A DNA stretch of 64,000 nt from Oligoflexus sp. (lineage in GTDB: Bacteria; Bdellovibrionota_B; Oligoflexia; Oligoflexales; Oligoflexaceae). Shown here one piece after another: positions 15,222 through 24,555 of this stretch; the stretch's first letter is position 1, and each line of letters starts with the position of its first letter. The stretch spans positions 1 through 64,000 of the forward strand of contig JACMOC010000050.1 of assembly GCA_014378195.1 (NCBI GenBank), given 5' to 3'. Both the position numbers and the translations under genes were made by a program. Below the pieces are notes generated by a model. It made no database searches, was not told the origin of the DNA, and saw nothing but the letters and a program-made list of their open reading frames with translations.

Positions 15222-16802
15222 TTGCTGCAAAAAAATCTGCTTGTGCCGTTTCTTGACGTCTTTGATCAAACGGTGCGTTCGTTTCCTAATGCACCTGCTG
15301 TCGAATTTGTAGACGGTTGCCTAGACTACCAACAGCTCATGGCCTTGGCTTTGCAGGTAGCGGGATATCTCAAAGTTCATGCAACGGACTCCCCCTATAT
15401 CGGACTGTTCTCATCGAGAAGTCTAATGACATATGCCGGAGCATTAGGAATTCTGCTGGCAGGTAAGGCTTACGTACCTCTCAATCCTGGTTTCCCTTCC
15501 GAACGTCTCAACGTAATTATCAATAAAGCCGGCCTCACGACCGTGCTTGTGGGCAAAGAAACAGAAAAAGTATGGGGTATTCTCAATTCCCATCCATCTG
15601 TTTCGCATCTCCTGTTCGACTCAACGGCCGCGCAAGGTCTATTTGCGAATGACAATGGCAAGCACCTTTCAGCCATAGAAACATTCGAGCCGCTTGCCGA
15701 AAATCGTTGTTCTATTCAACCGAGTGACCCCGTATACCTCCTTTTCACTTCGGGTACGACCGGGCAACCAAAAGGCATCGCGATTCCCCATCAAAACGTG
15801 AATGAATATGTGGCTTGGGCCCGCTCGGAATTACCGCTGACGCATCAGGATCGCTGTTCCCAGATCTTTGAGATGAGTTTCGATTTAAGCGTACATGATC
15901 TTTTGGTGACGCTTTGCCAAGGGGCTTGTCTGGTCATTCCTCGCGATGGGGATTTGCTTTTTCCGTCGCAGTACATAACAAAGAGGAGACTCACGGCTTG
16001 GTTTAGTGTCCCTAGCATGGGTTCTCAGATGAAACAGCTAGGTCTTCTCAAACCAGGTGCCTACCCGAAACTGCGTCAGGTGCTTTTCTGTGGTGAAGCC
16101 TTGCCAATCGCTGTAGCAGATGCGTGGAGCAAGGCCTCGCCGGACGCGCGCATCCTGAATTTATATGGGCCTACGGAGGCGACGATCGCGATGGCGTTGT
16201 ATGAATATAGGGGTGATAAGCAATGGAGCTCGGGAGTGGTGCCGATAGGTAAGGCCTTCCCGCATATGGAAGCTGAGGTGTTTGATACTGAGGGAAAAGT
16301 CCAACTAAAGCCAGGACACGAGGGCGAACTTTGGTTGAGTGGGCCGCAACTGGCGTCTGGCTATTTTCTCGATCCTGTTACGAGCAAAGCTGCTTTTGTG
16401 CAGCTGAACGGCAAAGACTGGTACCGTACTGGCGATCTCGCAATGCGAGATGCTCAAGGTGATCTGCTGTTTCTGGGACGCATCGATCAGCAGATTAAAA
16501 TCCGCGGCTATAGAGTCGAAATAGGTGAGATTGAGCACGTTCTGCGAAAATCGAGCGGACGTGATGTATGGGTCGTCGTACTTTATCAAACCATTCGTGA
16601 TGAGCAGCTCATTGCGGTCCATGAAAATTTCACGGAACCTCTGGATAACGTAAAATGCCTTACGGACTGTGAGGCTTCCCTGCCAACGTATATGATTCCG
16701 TCAGCGATACTCAGCATTCCTTCGATTCCAAGAAATGCGAATGGCAAGCTTGATCGCAAAGCTGTCTTAGAACTTGTAAAAAATCACTTTGTGACAGAAT
16801 GA
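15222..16802 (+). CDS. Free-standing amino-acid adenylation domain (DltA/NRPS-like)
   Basis: A 526-residue adenylation enzyme starting at TTG 15222 behind a GGGGGAAT motif. All core motifs are present: LLFTSGTTGQPKG, YGPTEAT, WYRTGDLA, KIRGYRVEIGEIE and the final NGKLDRKA Lys. MSFDLSVHDLL around A4 keeps the Asp that binds the alpha-amino group in amino-acid-specific domains, as in DltA. It should activate an amino acid (or D-Ala-like substrate) as AMP ester and load it onto a carrier protein. No carrier is fused, so one of the two ACP-like proteins of the divergent operon is the obvious partner. First gene of the plus operon leading into an ABC exporter. Confidence 0.8.
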   Translation: MLQKNLLVPFLDVFDQTVRSFPNAPAVEFVDGCLDYQQLMALALQVAGYLKVHATDSPYIGLFSSRSLMTYAGALGILLAGKAYVPLNPGFPSERLNVIINKAGLTTVLVGKETEKVWGILNSHPSVSHLLFDSTAAQGLFANDNGKHLSAIETFEPLAENRCSIQPSDPVYLLFTSGTTGQPKGIAIPHQNVNEYVAWARSELPLTHQDRCSQIFEMSFDLSVHDLLVTLCQGACLVIPRDGDLLFPSQYITKRRLTAWFSVPSMGSQMKQLGLLKPGAYPKLRQVLFCGEALPIAVADAWSKASPDARILNLYGPTEATIAMALYEYRGDKQWSSGVVPIGKAFPHMEAEVFDTEGKVQLKPGHEGELWLSGPQLASGYFLDPVTSKAAFVQLNGKDWYRTGDLAMRDAQGDLLFLGRIDQQIKIRGYRVEIGEIEHVLRKSSGRDVWVVVLYQTIRDEQLIAVHENFTEPLDNVKCLTDCEASLPTYMIPSAILSIPSIPRNANGKLDRKAVLELVKNHFVTE

Positions 16803-16832
16803 GAAAACAACGAAAATACACAGGGGAAGCCT

Positions 16833-17510
16833 ATGAGTGATCTTGCCATTGAAGCCACCGATGTCTGGAAAAGTTATAAACTGGGTGACACGAAGGTTGA
16901 TGCCCTTCGAGGTTTGTCACTTCAGCTTAAATATGGAGAGCTCGCAGCTCTGGTGGGCGCGTCTGGCTCCGGAAAAAGCACACTGCTCAACCTCCTGGGG
17001 GCGCTCGACAAGCCGGATCGCGGAAGCATAGCCATCAATAATAGACAGGTCGAAGCGATGTCTGACGAAGAGCTGGGCCAGTTGCGGAATCGCAAGATCG
17101 GCTTTATCTTCCAGGCTTTCCATCTGATACCTGTCCTAAAAACGCGCGAAAACGTCGCGCTTCCACTGCAGCTTTTTGATGAATTAAGCAGCAAAGACCG
17201 CAAAATGCGTGTGGAATCGGCGCTCGAAAAGGTGGGTCTTTTGGATTTTGCAGATTCGATGCCGACGCGTCTTTCGGGTGGGCAACGCCAGCGTGTAGCA
17301 ATCGCTCGCGCTTTAGTCACGGAGCCCGATTTGATACTTGCCGACGAGCCGACGGCCAACCTCGATTCTAAAACAGCGCATGCGATCATTGATTTGCTGG
17401 AGGAACTGAACTCCAAACAAAAGGCGAGTTTTCTGATTTCTAGTCACGATGAAAAACTGATTGGACGCGTGAAACGCGTTTTGCGAATTCAGGATGGTAC
17501 CATCGTATGA
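16833..17510 (+). CDS. LolD/MacB-type ABC transporter ATPase
   Basis: A 225-residue ATPase: Walker A GASGSGKST, Q-loop FIFQAFHLIP, signature LSGGQRQRVAIARAL, Walker B LILADEPTANLD and the H-loop SSHD. This is the LolD/MacB/FtsE-type subfamily that drives type VII (mechanotransmission) ABC systems. AGGGGAAG precedes the ATG. Its stop overlaps the start of the first permease gene by 4 bp. Probably powers export, or extraction from the inner membrane, of the product made by the divergent operon. Confidence 0.9.
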   Translation: MSDLAIEATDVWKSYKLGDTKVDALRGLSLQLKYGELAALVGASGSGKSTLLNLLGALDKPDRGSIAINNRQVEAMSDEELGQLRNRKIGFIFQAFHLIPVLKTRENVALPLQLFDELSSKDRKMRVESALEKVGLLDFADSMPTRLSGGQRQRVAIARALVTEPDLILADEPTANLDSKTAHAIIDLLEELNSKQKASFLISSHDEKLIGRVKRVLRIQDGTIV

Positions 17511-18838
17511 AACGATTCTTCTGGCTCCTGCGGCTCGCAAGCCTCAATCTGCTGCGAAACAGCAAACGCAATCTCATCACTGGTATCGCCCTGGCGAGTT
17601 CGTTTTCCGGTATTTTGCTCTTCACGGGCTACGTGGTTTGGGTGGAGAAGTATCTCCGGGCGAATACAGTTTTCGTCAACCAGTCTGGGCATTTACTGAT
17701 CTCGCGCCCCAACGGACTTGAGGATCAACTGACCAAACCAAGGACTGCACTCCTCAAAAAAGACGAACAGGAAAAGATTGAAGCGATGCTGAAAGGCGAC
17801 GCCGATGTTTTAGCCGTGGGAAAAGGCCTCCAGAGCATGATGATGATCATCAAGGACTGTCGAAGTCGAGGCGTAATCGCCATTGGCCGAGACGAAGGGA
17901 TCGATCGATTGAGCCTCGGCCAGCCGGATGTTTTGAAATGGGATTATGAACTCTTGAAACCTGAGCAAATCCCCGTGCTGGCAAAATTTCGGCAAGTCTC
18001 CCCGAAAGAAGCTGCGGTTTTCCCATCGCCCATTCTTCAGAAATTTATTGATCGTAAAACTAGCAGCAAACAGGCCGGATGTGAAGAGAGTGCAAACGGA
18101 TCTCTGCAGCTGCTGGGTCGCACCACAACAGGGGAAGTCGCGGCAACAGACGGACGGGCCCTGGGTACGCAGAGCACTGGCCTCGCGATCCTGGACGAAC
18201 GGGTGATTTATATGCCGGTGAAAGATCTACAAACATTCATTGAGACAGATTCGGTTGGATACTATACGGTCTATGTAAAATCGCTTTTGGCTTTGCCCTC
18301 GGTATGGAAACGTTTGCATGAAGACGTGAAGGCATCCGGTCTTGACTTACAGATTCAACCGTTTTTCTCCGAAAACGTTGGGCTCTACTATATTGGTTCA
18401 GTGGGTTTCCTGGGGACCATTGCCGCATTTTTTGTGCTTTTGGTATCGTCAGTTGTCGGCTTGAGCCTATTCAGTCTCTTCAGCATGTCTGTGACGGAAA
18501 GAAGCATGGAGATAGGGCTTTTGGCAGCTCTTGGGTTCCCTGCGAAAATCGTGATTTGGCTTTTTGAGATTGAGGCCGTTCTGCTGTGTCTTTTGAGTCT
18601 TGGGACGGGTTTACTCGTGGCTATCGGTCTTGGCGACTTGATATTCAAGCAGAATATTCGTTTTTCTCCACCTGGTATCGCTGGGGACACACACTTTACG
18701 ATAGCTTGGGAACCTTGGGTCATGGTCGTGATAGGGCTGACGTTTCTGCTTGTTTCGTATGTTTCGATTCGCATAGTGACTGTGCTTAAACTCAAAAGAT
18801 CGGCCCTGAGCCTCCTTCAGGATGCCGGAACCTTATAA
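17507..18838 (+). CDS. FtsX/LolC-like ABC permease
   Basis: A 443-residue permease with the MacB/LolCE layout: one N-terminal membrane helix (ITGIALASSFSGILLFTGYVV), a ~280-residue periplasmic domain, then three C-terminal helices. The cytoplasmic coupling segment RSMEIGLLAALGFP matches the FtsX-family E-G-LRALG motif. With the next gene it would form a LolC/LolE-like heterodimer. Translationally coupled to the ATPase gene. Confidence 0.85.
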   Translation: MKRFFWLLRLASLNLLRNSKRNLITGIALASSFSGILLFTGYVVWVEKYLRANTVFVNQSGHLLISRPNGLEDQLTKPRTALLKKDEQEKIEAMLKGDADVLAVGKGLQSMMMIIKDCRSRGVIAIGRDEGIDRLSLGQPDVLKWDYELLKPEQIPVLAKFRQVSPKEAAVFPSPILQKFIDRKTSSKQAGCEESANGSLQLLGRTTTGEVAATDGRALGTQSTGLAILDERVIYMPVKDLQTFIETDSVGYYTVYVKSLLALPSVWKRLHEDVKASGLDLQIQPFFSENVGLYYIGSVGFLGTIAAFFVLLVSSVVGLSLFSLFSMSVTERSMEIGLLAALGFPAKIVIWLFEIEAVLLCLLSLGTGLLVAIGLGDLIFKQNIRFSPPGIAGDTHFTIAWEPWVMVVIGLTFLLVSYVSIRIVTVLKLKRSALSLLQDAGTL

Positions 18839-18858
18839 ATTCGCAAGGAATTGATTTT

Positions 18859-20166
18859 ATGAAAAATCCTATGACCGACACCATCTCGCGTCTCGCCATA
18901 GCCAACAGTCTTGCGCATTGGCGATACAGCCTATCGACGATATTGATCATGGGCATCGGACTTTTGTCGATATGGATGTTCCGCGGCTATATGCTTAAGG
19001 TCGGCGATCTCTATCGGGATCACTTTACCGTTCGATCGATGTTCGGCGAGATACTAATCGAGCCCGAGAACGCAGACAATGATGACAAGATCGGTGGAAT
19101 TACTGGCAATCAGCAGCAAAGTCTGCAGACTTTTTTCGCTCAGGATGCCGATTCCATCGAGGCTGTGGTTCGGTTTCTAAAGGTCGACGGGCAGATCACC
19201 TTCGGAGCCGAAAATTCTTTGTTTGACGGTCTAGCGTACGATATTACCTCAGGCGAAAAAATCAGAAGTGAAAAGTGGTCCTGGAATGCGGTCGCAGGTC
19301 GACCACTCAAAGCGCCCGGAGAGATCGTCCTCGGCCGGGCCATGGCTCGGCTTTTGGCTTGTGAATTTGACAGCGAGCACTATTTGGAACCATCCGATAA
19401 TGGTCACGCTTATATTGCCAAAGAACGACCATTTACCTGCGGTTCTAACGAGGGACAGGTGTCTGTGGTCACGGATAAGGGGCAGATTCGATCACAGTCG
19501 ATGAAAGTTGTGGGTTTGATGGATGTAGGCTTTCGTGATTTGGATCGAACCTGGATGATGATGGATATTCAAGATGGTCAACTTCTTTTAAAAACCAACG
19601 AGTTGTCCTGGATCAGTCTGAAAGCGCGAGGTTCTAGTGTCAAGCTTCTCGATGATGTGCGTGTTTACCTTGCCGAGCATCGTTTGCCGCTCGTCGCGAC
19701 GCCGTGGGATAAGCATCGCTACACTGACCTCTATCGCCGCACTATGGGTCTGCTACGAGTGTTTGAAGTTTTTGTTTTGAGCATTTTGTCCGGTATTGTC
19801 GGCATTTCAGTTTTCAATCTGATGTCTAAGATAGTCAGTGAGCGACGCCGAGAAATCGGGCTTTTGAGAAGTGTTGGATTCAATTCAAGGAAAATTCTCC
19901 GCCTATTTTTGACGGAATCCATTTTCACTTCGATTCTTGGTTTGTCGATCGGCGCGGCCGCTTCTCTGGGTTTCGCGAATGTCGCAAATCGTTTGGGAAT
20001 ACTCTACAAGGCAGGCATTCTCAGCGAACCTGTACCGTTTGCAATAAATCCAGAGCTATCGCTTTTCGTAAGCACGGCACTGATCCTAGGCGGAGTCAGT
20101 ATCATAGCGAGCCTGACGGCCGTTCGGAAGGCGCTTAGAAAAACAGTTATTGAATGCTTGATGTAG
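18859..20166 (+). CDS. FtsX/LolE-like ABC permease
   Basis: A 435-residue permease of the same architecture as its upstream partner: an N-terminal helix near residues 20-40, a large periplasmic domain and three C-terminal helices. The coupling segment RRREIGLLRSVGF is canonical for the family. AAGGAATT precedes the ATG. Last gene of the plus-strand operon; no terminator hairpin is obvious immediately after it. Confidence 0.85.
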   Translation: MKNPMTDTISRLAIANSLAHWRYSLSTILIMGIGLLSIWMFRGYMLKVGDLYRDHFTVRSMFGEILIEPENADNDDKIGGITGNQQQSLQTFFAQDADSIEAVVRFLKVDGQITFGAENSLFDGLAYDITSGEKIRSEKWSWNAVAGRPLKAPGEIVLGRAMARLLACEFDSEHYLEPSDNGHAYIAKERPFTCGSNEGQVSVVTDKGQIRSQSMKVVGLMDVGFRDLDRTWMMMDIQDGQLLLKTNELSWISLKARGSSVKLLDDVRVYLAEHRLPLVATPWDKHRYTDLYRRTMGLLRVFEVFVLSILSGIVGISVFNLMSKIVSERRREIGLLRSVGFNSRKILRLFLTESIFTSILGLSIGAAASLGFANVANRLGILYKAGILSEPVPFAINPELSLFVSTALILGGVSIIASLTAVRKALRKTVIECLM

Positions 20167-20170
20167 CGGA

Positions 20171-20545
20171 TTAAAAAGTGTGACAAGGGGCGGCAAGCTG
20201 ATGAGGTTTGAACTTCCACACTAAGTGTTCGGCCATTGTCTTCGCAAAATTAACCGATAGACTCCGGACGAAGTCTCCACCGAAGGCCGGGGTTTCGTTA
20301 TCCACTTCATGCCGGGCGCCATCACAGAGATAAGCAAATACGGACGATTTAAAGGTTTCTTTTTGCTTCTTTATCCAACCCGTGGTCCCAGCGCCGTTAA
20401 CGAAACGATCGTCACTGCCAGTGAACAGCCAGTGTCAGAATTATGTTTTGAAAAGCGGCCGGCATAGTCAGGAATCTCCAGAGGCTCAGTGCAGATTTTG
20501 TGGATCCACGATTGCAACAGTCCTAAGAAAACGCAATGTCATATT
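20171..20545 (-). pseudogene. PldB-like alpha/beta-hydrolase pseudogene (C-terminal, frameshifted)
   Basis: The minus strand holds two adjacent reading frames that join into one plausible protein end. One part reads QSWIHKICTEPLEIPDYAGRF. The other reads FTGSDDRFVNG and continues to CDGARHEVDNE and a TAA at 20171-20173. GS-D-D and DGxRHE are the Asp and His regions of lysophospholipase L2 (PldB)/monoglyceride lipases. The frame shifts near 20440, and no start or nucleophile region is present further upstream. The remaining DNA to 20837 shows no coding features. Confidence 0.5.
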
Positions 20546-20837
20546 TATGAACGAATTCTGAGAGGCTTGTGTGTCAAATTATTCCTTAGGTAATAAGGCC
20601 TAAAATGGCCAAAATGCTTTTAGTCGCACGAGCCTGCCCTGGAGTTTTTATCCACCGCCTCAGCTTTGGTGAATTTTAATTTAAGCCAAATCAGCTTGGA
20701 ATAGTACGCGATATCCGTCTGTTATTTCTAATTAAAATGCGACTGTGGCGTAAGGCTTAATTTGTTTTCTATGTAATTGGCGAGTTTAAGCCGAATGAGT
20801 GATTAGGCCTCATACTGGGCCACTGGAGGAACTTACT

Positions 20838-21701
20838 ATGAATCGCGTTAAGATTTCTCACGTCCTGGTGCATGTAAGCTGCGCTCTATTATACACAGGG
20901 TGTTCTGACTCTACTCAATTTGCAGAAAAAACCACTCCCATTTCTTTGGATGCTGCCAAGGCTGCAAGCGGTGTTACAAGTCCCGATGCGGCGACTGATG
21001 GATCGACCACTGCGGATAAGACTGCGGCTCCTGGGGCGACAGTTGCTGCGACCGGCACTGGACCCTCGGCAAGAGAACCGTCAGTAAGCGGCACCGCTGT
21101 CACTCCCACTGCGGGAGCCGGCGGAGGGACGAACTCAGTTCCAACGAGTTCACCAGGAACTGGCTCGACGTCGCATGGCACATCGACAACAGGTTCAACG
21201 GGAAGCGGAACACCGGTTATTCCCAAGTGCAATCCAGGCGAGGTTGGTCTTACAAAAGTCACTTTGTTATCAACGGGCATCGAGCAATTCTCTGATAACC
21301 AAACTTTGCGGTATGAGCTATCTGTCGTCAGTTGTGCAGACGGAAGTGTGATTCCTATCAAGAACCAAGCGGTTTGGTTCGATTTAAATGCTATCGCCAC
21401 TGATGGTTTTCAGAGCAGCAGCTACACAATTTATGATTCGTCAGACAAGGCGTATTTGGCGTCGGGTGATCTCAAGATCGTTCGCGGACGGGATCTTTTC
21501 AATCATTCCGGTAGTTCTTACGCTCACTGGGAGACAGCGACTCTCTCTTACTCCACCGATATAGAGAAACTTATTCTGGAGATTGATTTGAACGGCAATT
21601 CCTTTAAACCTTACACAGCTGGTGCTGCGACGATCGCGAGCTATCTCAAGGTCGCTGGGGCGCAAACCGTGACTCAAGATCTAAAGATCACTAACCGTTA
21701 G
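20838..21701 (+). CDS. Lipoprotein of unknown function with low-complexity linker
   Basis: The ATG at 20838 follows GGAGGAACTTACT; a GTG at 20799 upstream is rejected. The 287-residue product has a lipoprotein signal (LLYTGC) and then ~95 residues rich in Ala, Thr, Gly, Ser and Pro that look like a flexible spacer. The C-terminal ~165-residue domain is beta-rich, with one Cys (VVSCADGS) and repeated aromatic strands. I do not recognise it. It is probably on the outer membrane or cell surface. A terminator follows at 21777. Confidence 0.7.
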   Translation: MNRVKISHVLVHVSCALLYTGCSDSTQFAEKTTPISLDAAKAASGVTSPDAATDGSTTADKTAAPGATVAATGTGPSAREPSVSGTAVTPTAGAGGGTNSVPTSSPGTGSTSHGTSTTGSTGSGTPVIPKCNPGEVGLTKVTLLSTGIEQFSDNQTLRYELSVVSCADGSVIPIKNQAVWFDLNAIATDGFQSSSYTIYDSSDKAYLASGDLKIVRGRDLFNHSGSSYAHWETATLSYSTDIEKLILEIDLNGNSFKPYTAGAATIASYLKVAGAQTVTQDLKITNR

Positions 21702-21776
21702 GCTATTATTTAGAGAATTTGCTCAGCGAAGTTAGATTTATTGTATTACGAATCGTTTTTTCAAAGGGTTCCGACG

Positions 21777-21810
21777 AACGAAGGCTGAGATTGACCTCAG
21801 ACTTCGTTTT
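21777..21810 (+). terminator. Rho-independent terminator
   Basis: AACGAAG-G-CTGAG pairs with CTCAG-A-CTTCGTT around a 6-base loop with one internal mismatch, followed by TTTTG. It lies 76 bases after the lipoprotein stop. Confidence 0.75.
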
Positions 21811-21971
21811 GTCATTTTAAAATTGGTTTAACGGTCATTTGCGGCTAAACTCTACAGAACAAGTCCCGCGTCTCAAAAAGTGAATAGATAACTAATATTG
21901 TTGATTATATTTTATATTTTATGACATGAAATTGGTGCCCATAGGGGGCGCGTGATTGGAAAGGATACAGG

Positions 21972-23126
21972 GTGTTTGGATCGAGTACCTCCGTTGCGCT
22001 TGTAATGCCGACTCAAAGCGAAATTCAGTTGTGGATGGGGGCGCTGGGAGCCTGTGGCCTCAAGCGTGTCACGAGTTTCACCTCGACAAAGGAAGCTTAC
22101 GAGGTTTGCACGCGCCAGCAATTTCCGCTTTTTATCATTCGTATGGAAATGCCGGAGTTGAGCGGCGTTACACTTATTCAGAAACTGCGTATGACGGGAA
22201 ACTATGGACTTGAGCCGCAGATGCTAGTCTGCGAGAAGCTCGATACCAAGCTAGTCAACGTCATGGCAGAATACGATCTCGATTATGTGACAACCGCGCC
22301 TTTTGCTAGTGCAGCGGTTGTGCAGAAGATTAAGCATATGCTACAGGTTGAAAACAATCTCTCACCGGGCGAACTTCAATATCGCGAAGCGAAGTCGGCA
22401 TTTTCGAGCGGTATTATAGAAATGGCTGAAGAGAAGATAAAGGATGTGTTGAAGGAAGCACCTTCCCTCGAAAAAGCCATCCTGCTCAGTGGCGATATCG
22501 AAGCGAGCCGTGGTGCTTTTGATGCCGCTAAGTCGCTTTACACCAAAGCTTTAGGTATCAATCCCAAATCCACCTCGGCAGCCCATAAGCTGGCACAAAT
22601 GTATACGAAAATGGGCAACAACAAAGCGGCTGCCGATTTGTTGACGAAGCTCGCTGAGATCAGCCCCTATAGCATCAAGCTGCTTGAAAACGCGGGTTTA
22701 TCTAACTTCGCTGATGAGCGATTTGATGAAGCCAAACGCATCATGGGCAAACTGACAAAACTTGATGATACCAATAAAACAGCCGCTTCAGTCACCGCTG
22801 AGATCAAGGTAAAAAACGGTGAATTTGAGGGCCTCGTTGAATCTCTGAGAAAGAGCCACGATGAAAAAGCAATTATACAGTTTTTGAACAACGCAGGTGC
22901 CAAGCTTTCCAAGGGCGAGGATATAGATGGTGCCATCAGCATGTATAATGCCGCGATTGAACAGATCACAGACAATAAGTTTCTCTATGCGATTCATTTC
23001 AATATGGGTATTGCCTATAAAAAGAAGAGCAACCTGGCCCAAGCGGGCCTTCACTTCAAACGTGCGCTGAAGCTCAACCCGAGTTTTGAGAAAGCCGCGG
23101 AAGAACTGAAGAAAATGGCTAATTAA
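21972..23126 (+). CDS. Pseudo-receiver/TPR protein
   Basis: A 384-residue cytoplasmic protein (GTG start after GAAAGGATAC). Residues ~6-125 have the alternating layout of a CheY-like receiver, but the phospho-acceptor position reads FIIRMEMPELSG, with Arg where Asp is expected, so it should not be phosphorylated in the normal way. Residues ~130-384 contain about six tetratricopeptide-type repeats, for example SLYTKALGINPKSTSAAHKLAQMY and the C-terminal HFKRALKLNPSFEKA. It is likely a protein-protein interaction scaffold, perhaps in gliding, motility or chemosensory control. Similar REC-TPR proteins are known in deltaproteobacteria. Monocistronic, with a terminator at 23159. Confidence 0.75.
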   Translation: MFGSSTSVALVMPTQSEIQLWMGALGACGLKRVTSFTSTKEAYEVCTRQQFPLFIIRMEMPELSGVTLIQKLRMTGNYGLEPQMLVCEKLDTKLVNVMAEYDLDYVTTAPFASAAVVQKIKHMLQVENNLSPGELQYREAKSAFSSGIIEMAEEKIKDVLKEAPSLEKAILLSGDIEASRGAFDAAKSLYTKALGINPKSTSAAHKLAQMYTKMGNNKAAADLLTKLAEISPYSIKLLENAGLSNFADERFDEAKRIMGKLTKLDDTNKTAASVTAEIKVKNGEFEGLVESLRKSHDEKAIIQFLNNAGAKLSKGEDIDGAISMYNAAIEQITDNKFLYAIHFNMGIAYKKKSNLAQAGLHFKRALKLNPSFEKAAEELKKMAN

Positions 23127-23158
23127 CGCGGCCTTATGAACTCAAATTGCATGTGTAG

Positions 23159-23183
23159 TGCCAGGCCTTTGTCTGGCATTTTT
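23159..23183 (+). terminator. Rho-independent terminator
   Basis: TGCCAG (23159-23164) and CTGGCA (23173-23178) form a perfect stem with an 8-base loop, followed by TTTTTGCG. It lies 32 bases after the REC-TPR gene. Confidence 0.85.
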
Positions 23184-23325
23184 GCGTTTGTTTTCGTTTG
23201 ATGTCTTAAACACGATCAATCAAGGTGAATACTGTGTGTTGGCGCTTCTCTGACTTGCATATCGCCTTTACATCGGCCTCAGAACTGTGGCAATTTCGGG
23301 CCAGATTGTACCTATGAGGCGCCGC

Positions 23326-24492
23326 ATGAATACTACAATGACTGATAAGTTCGAACTCCCTGCCCTATCTCGACTGGCGATGGGATCACCCTCGAAGGAA
23401 ATCAAGCAGTTCAAGACTTGGGTGCCATCCGGTCTAACCGTTCGCCTGGGGCTTGTTCTAAGACGTTTACTCCTCACGCTTGCCGATCGAATCGTTCCCG
23501 TTAGCCTGCCGCTTTTTGAGCGTTCAACGGGTCTGATGGACACTGTGATACTTTCGATCGTGTCAAAACACGAGATAGCAGATCATTTGGAGCAAAGGCC
23601 CCAGACGGCAGCTGACTTGGCCCGCATCACCGGAACCGATGCGGATGCGATGCATAGAATCCTTCGGGCGGCAGCGAGCCGCGGAGTATTTCAGCTTGAT
23701 CAAGACGGTCTATTCCACAACAACCGTCTCTCCAAAGCCCTTCTCAAAGGCAACGCCACTGCGAACAGAGAGTGGTCTCAATACTTTGGATCCCAGTCCA
23801 ATATGCTTGCCTGGATGAACCTCCCCCGGGCTGTGGTCGAAGGTCAGCCTAGCTTCGATCACGTTTTTGGAATGAATGTCTGGGAATGGTTTGAGCACCA
23901 TAACGACGAACAGGAAATGTTTGCGCATAGCATGATGGGTGTGACAGCGCTCCAGGCACCTGTGATAGCGCGCCTCTACCCATTCGCCGAAGTGAAATCG
24001 ATCTGCGATGTCGGTGGGGGACGCGGAACATTGATGTCCGAATTGCTCACTCGCCACCAACACCTCAAAGGCATACTTTTTGATGCGGCTGGTGTGTTGA
24101 AATCAGCTGAAGAGCTTCTTAAAGCGCGGGGAGTTGCCGAACGGGTTGAAAAGGTCGAAGGTAGTTTTTTGATAAGTATTCCAAATGCCGACGCCTATCT
24201 TTTCAAAAACATCTTTCACGATTGGAATGATGAATTCTGCTCGAGTATTCTTCAGACTCTCAAAAAGTCGATAAAAGCCGGGCAAAAAGTGTTGATCATA
24301 GAGCAGCTCGTCGAGAAAAATAGCATCCAGGGCATAGGTCCAGCCTCTGACGTACAGATGATGGTTGCCTGTTCAGGAGGTCGAGAACGTTCTTTGGCTG
24401 AAATACAGGGCTTGCTCATGACAAATGGCTTTCAAGTTGGAAGAACCTTTTTGCATCCTTTGATAAGCGTTGTTGAAGGAACCTTCCACTAA
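23326..24492 (+). CDS. O-methyltransferase (Methyltransf_2, small-molecule type)
   Basis: A 388-residue enzyme. The ATG at 23326 has GAGG six bases before it; further in-frame starts exist upstream. The N-terminal ~100-220 region contains a winged-helix dimerisation domain (PQTAADLARITGTDADAMHRILRAAA, in parts). It is followed by the SAM motif ICDVGGGRGTL, the catalytic NIFHDWND with the conserved His-Asp, and GRERSLAEIQGLL. It is the class that methylates hydroxyls of aromatic natural products and carotenoids. It lies 3 kb from the exporter operon, separated by other genes, so a role in that pathway is only possible. Substrate unknown. Confidence 0.8.
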   Translation: MNTTMTDKFELPALSRLAMGSPSKEIKQFKTWVPSGLTVRLGLVLRRLLLTLADRIVPVSLPLFERSTGLMDTVILSIVSKHEIADHLEQRPQTAADLARITGTDADAMHRILRAAASRGVFQLDQDGLFHNNRLSKALLKGNATANREWSQYFGSQSNMLAWMNLPRAVVEGQPSFDHVFGMNVWEWFEHHNDEQEMFAHSMMGVTALQAPVIARLYPFAEVKSICDVGGGRGTLMSELLTRHQHLKGILFDAAGVLKSAEELLKARGVAERVEKVEGSFLISIPNADAYLFKNIFHDWNDEFCSSILQTLKKSIKAGQKVLIIEQLVEKNSIQGIGPASDVQMMVACSGGRERSLAEIQGLLMTNGFQVGRTFLHPLISVVEGTFH

Positions 24493-24555
24493 GAGCCCAA
24501 GGTCGTCCGACGTCCCCTTAAATCGGGACTCGACGCGGCTTCAATTGTGATTTTT

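Noticed and set aside
23326-24492. O-methyltransferase as a certain member of the biosynthetic locus
   Set aside because: It lies 3 kb from the exporter operon behind unrelated lipoprotein and REC-TPR genes and has its own upstream terminator; a role in the same pathway is possible but unsupported.
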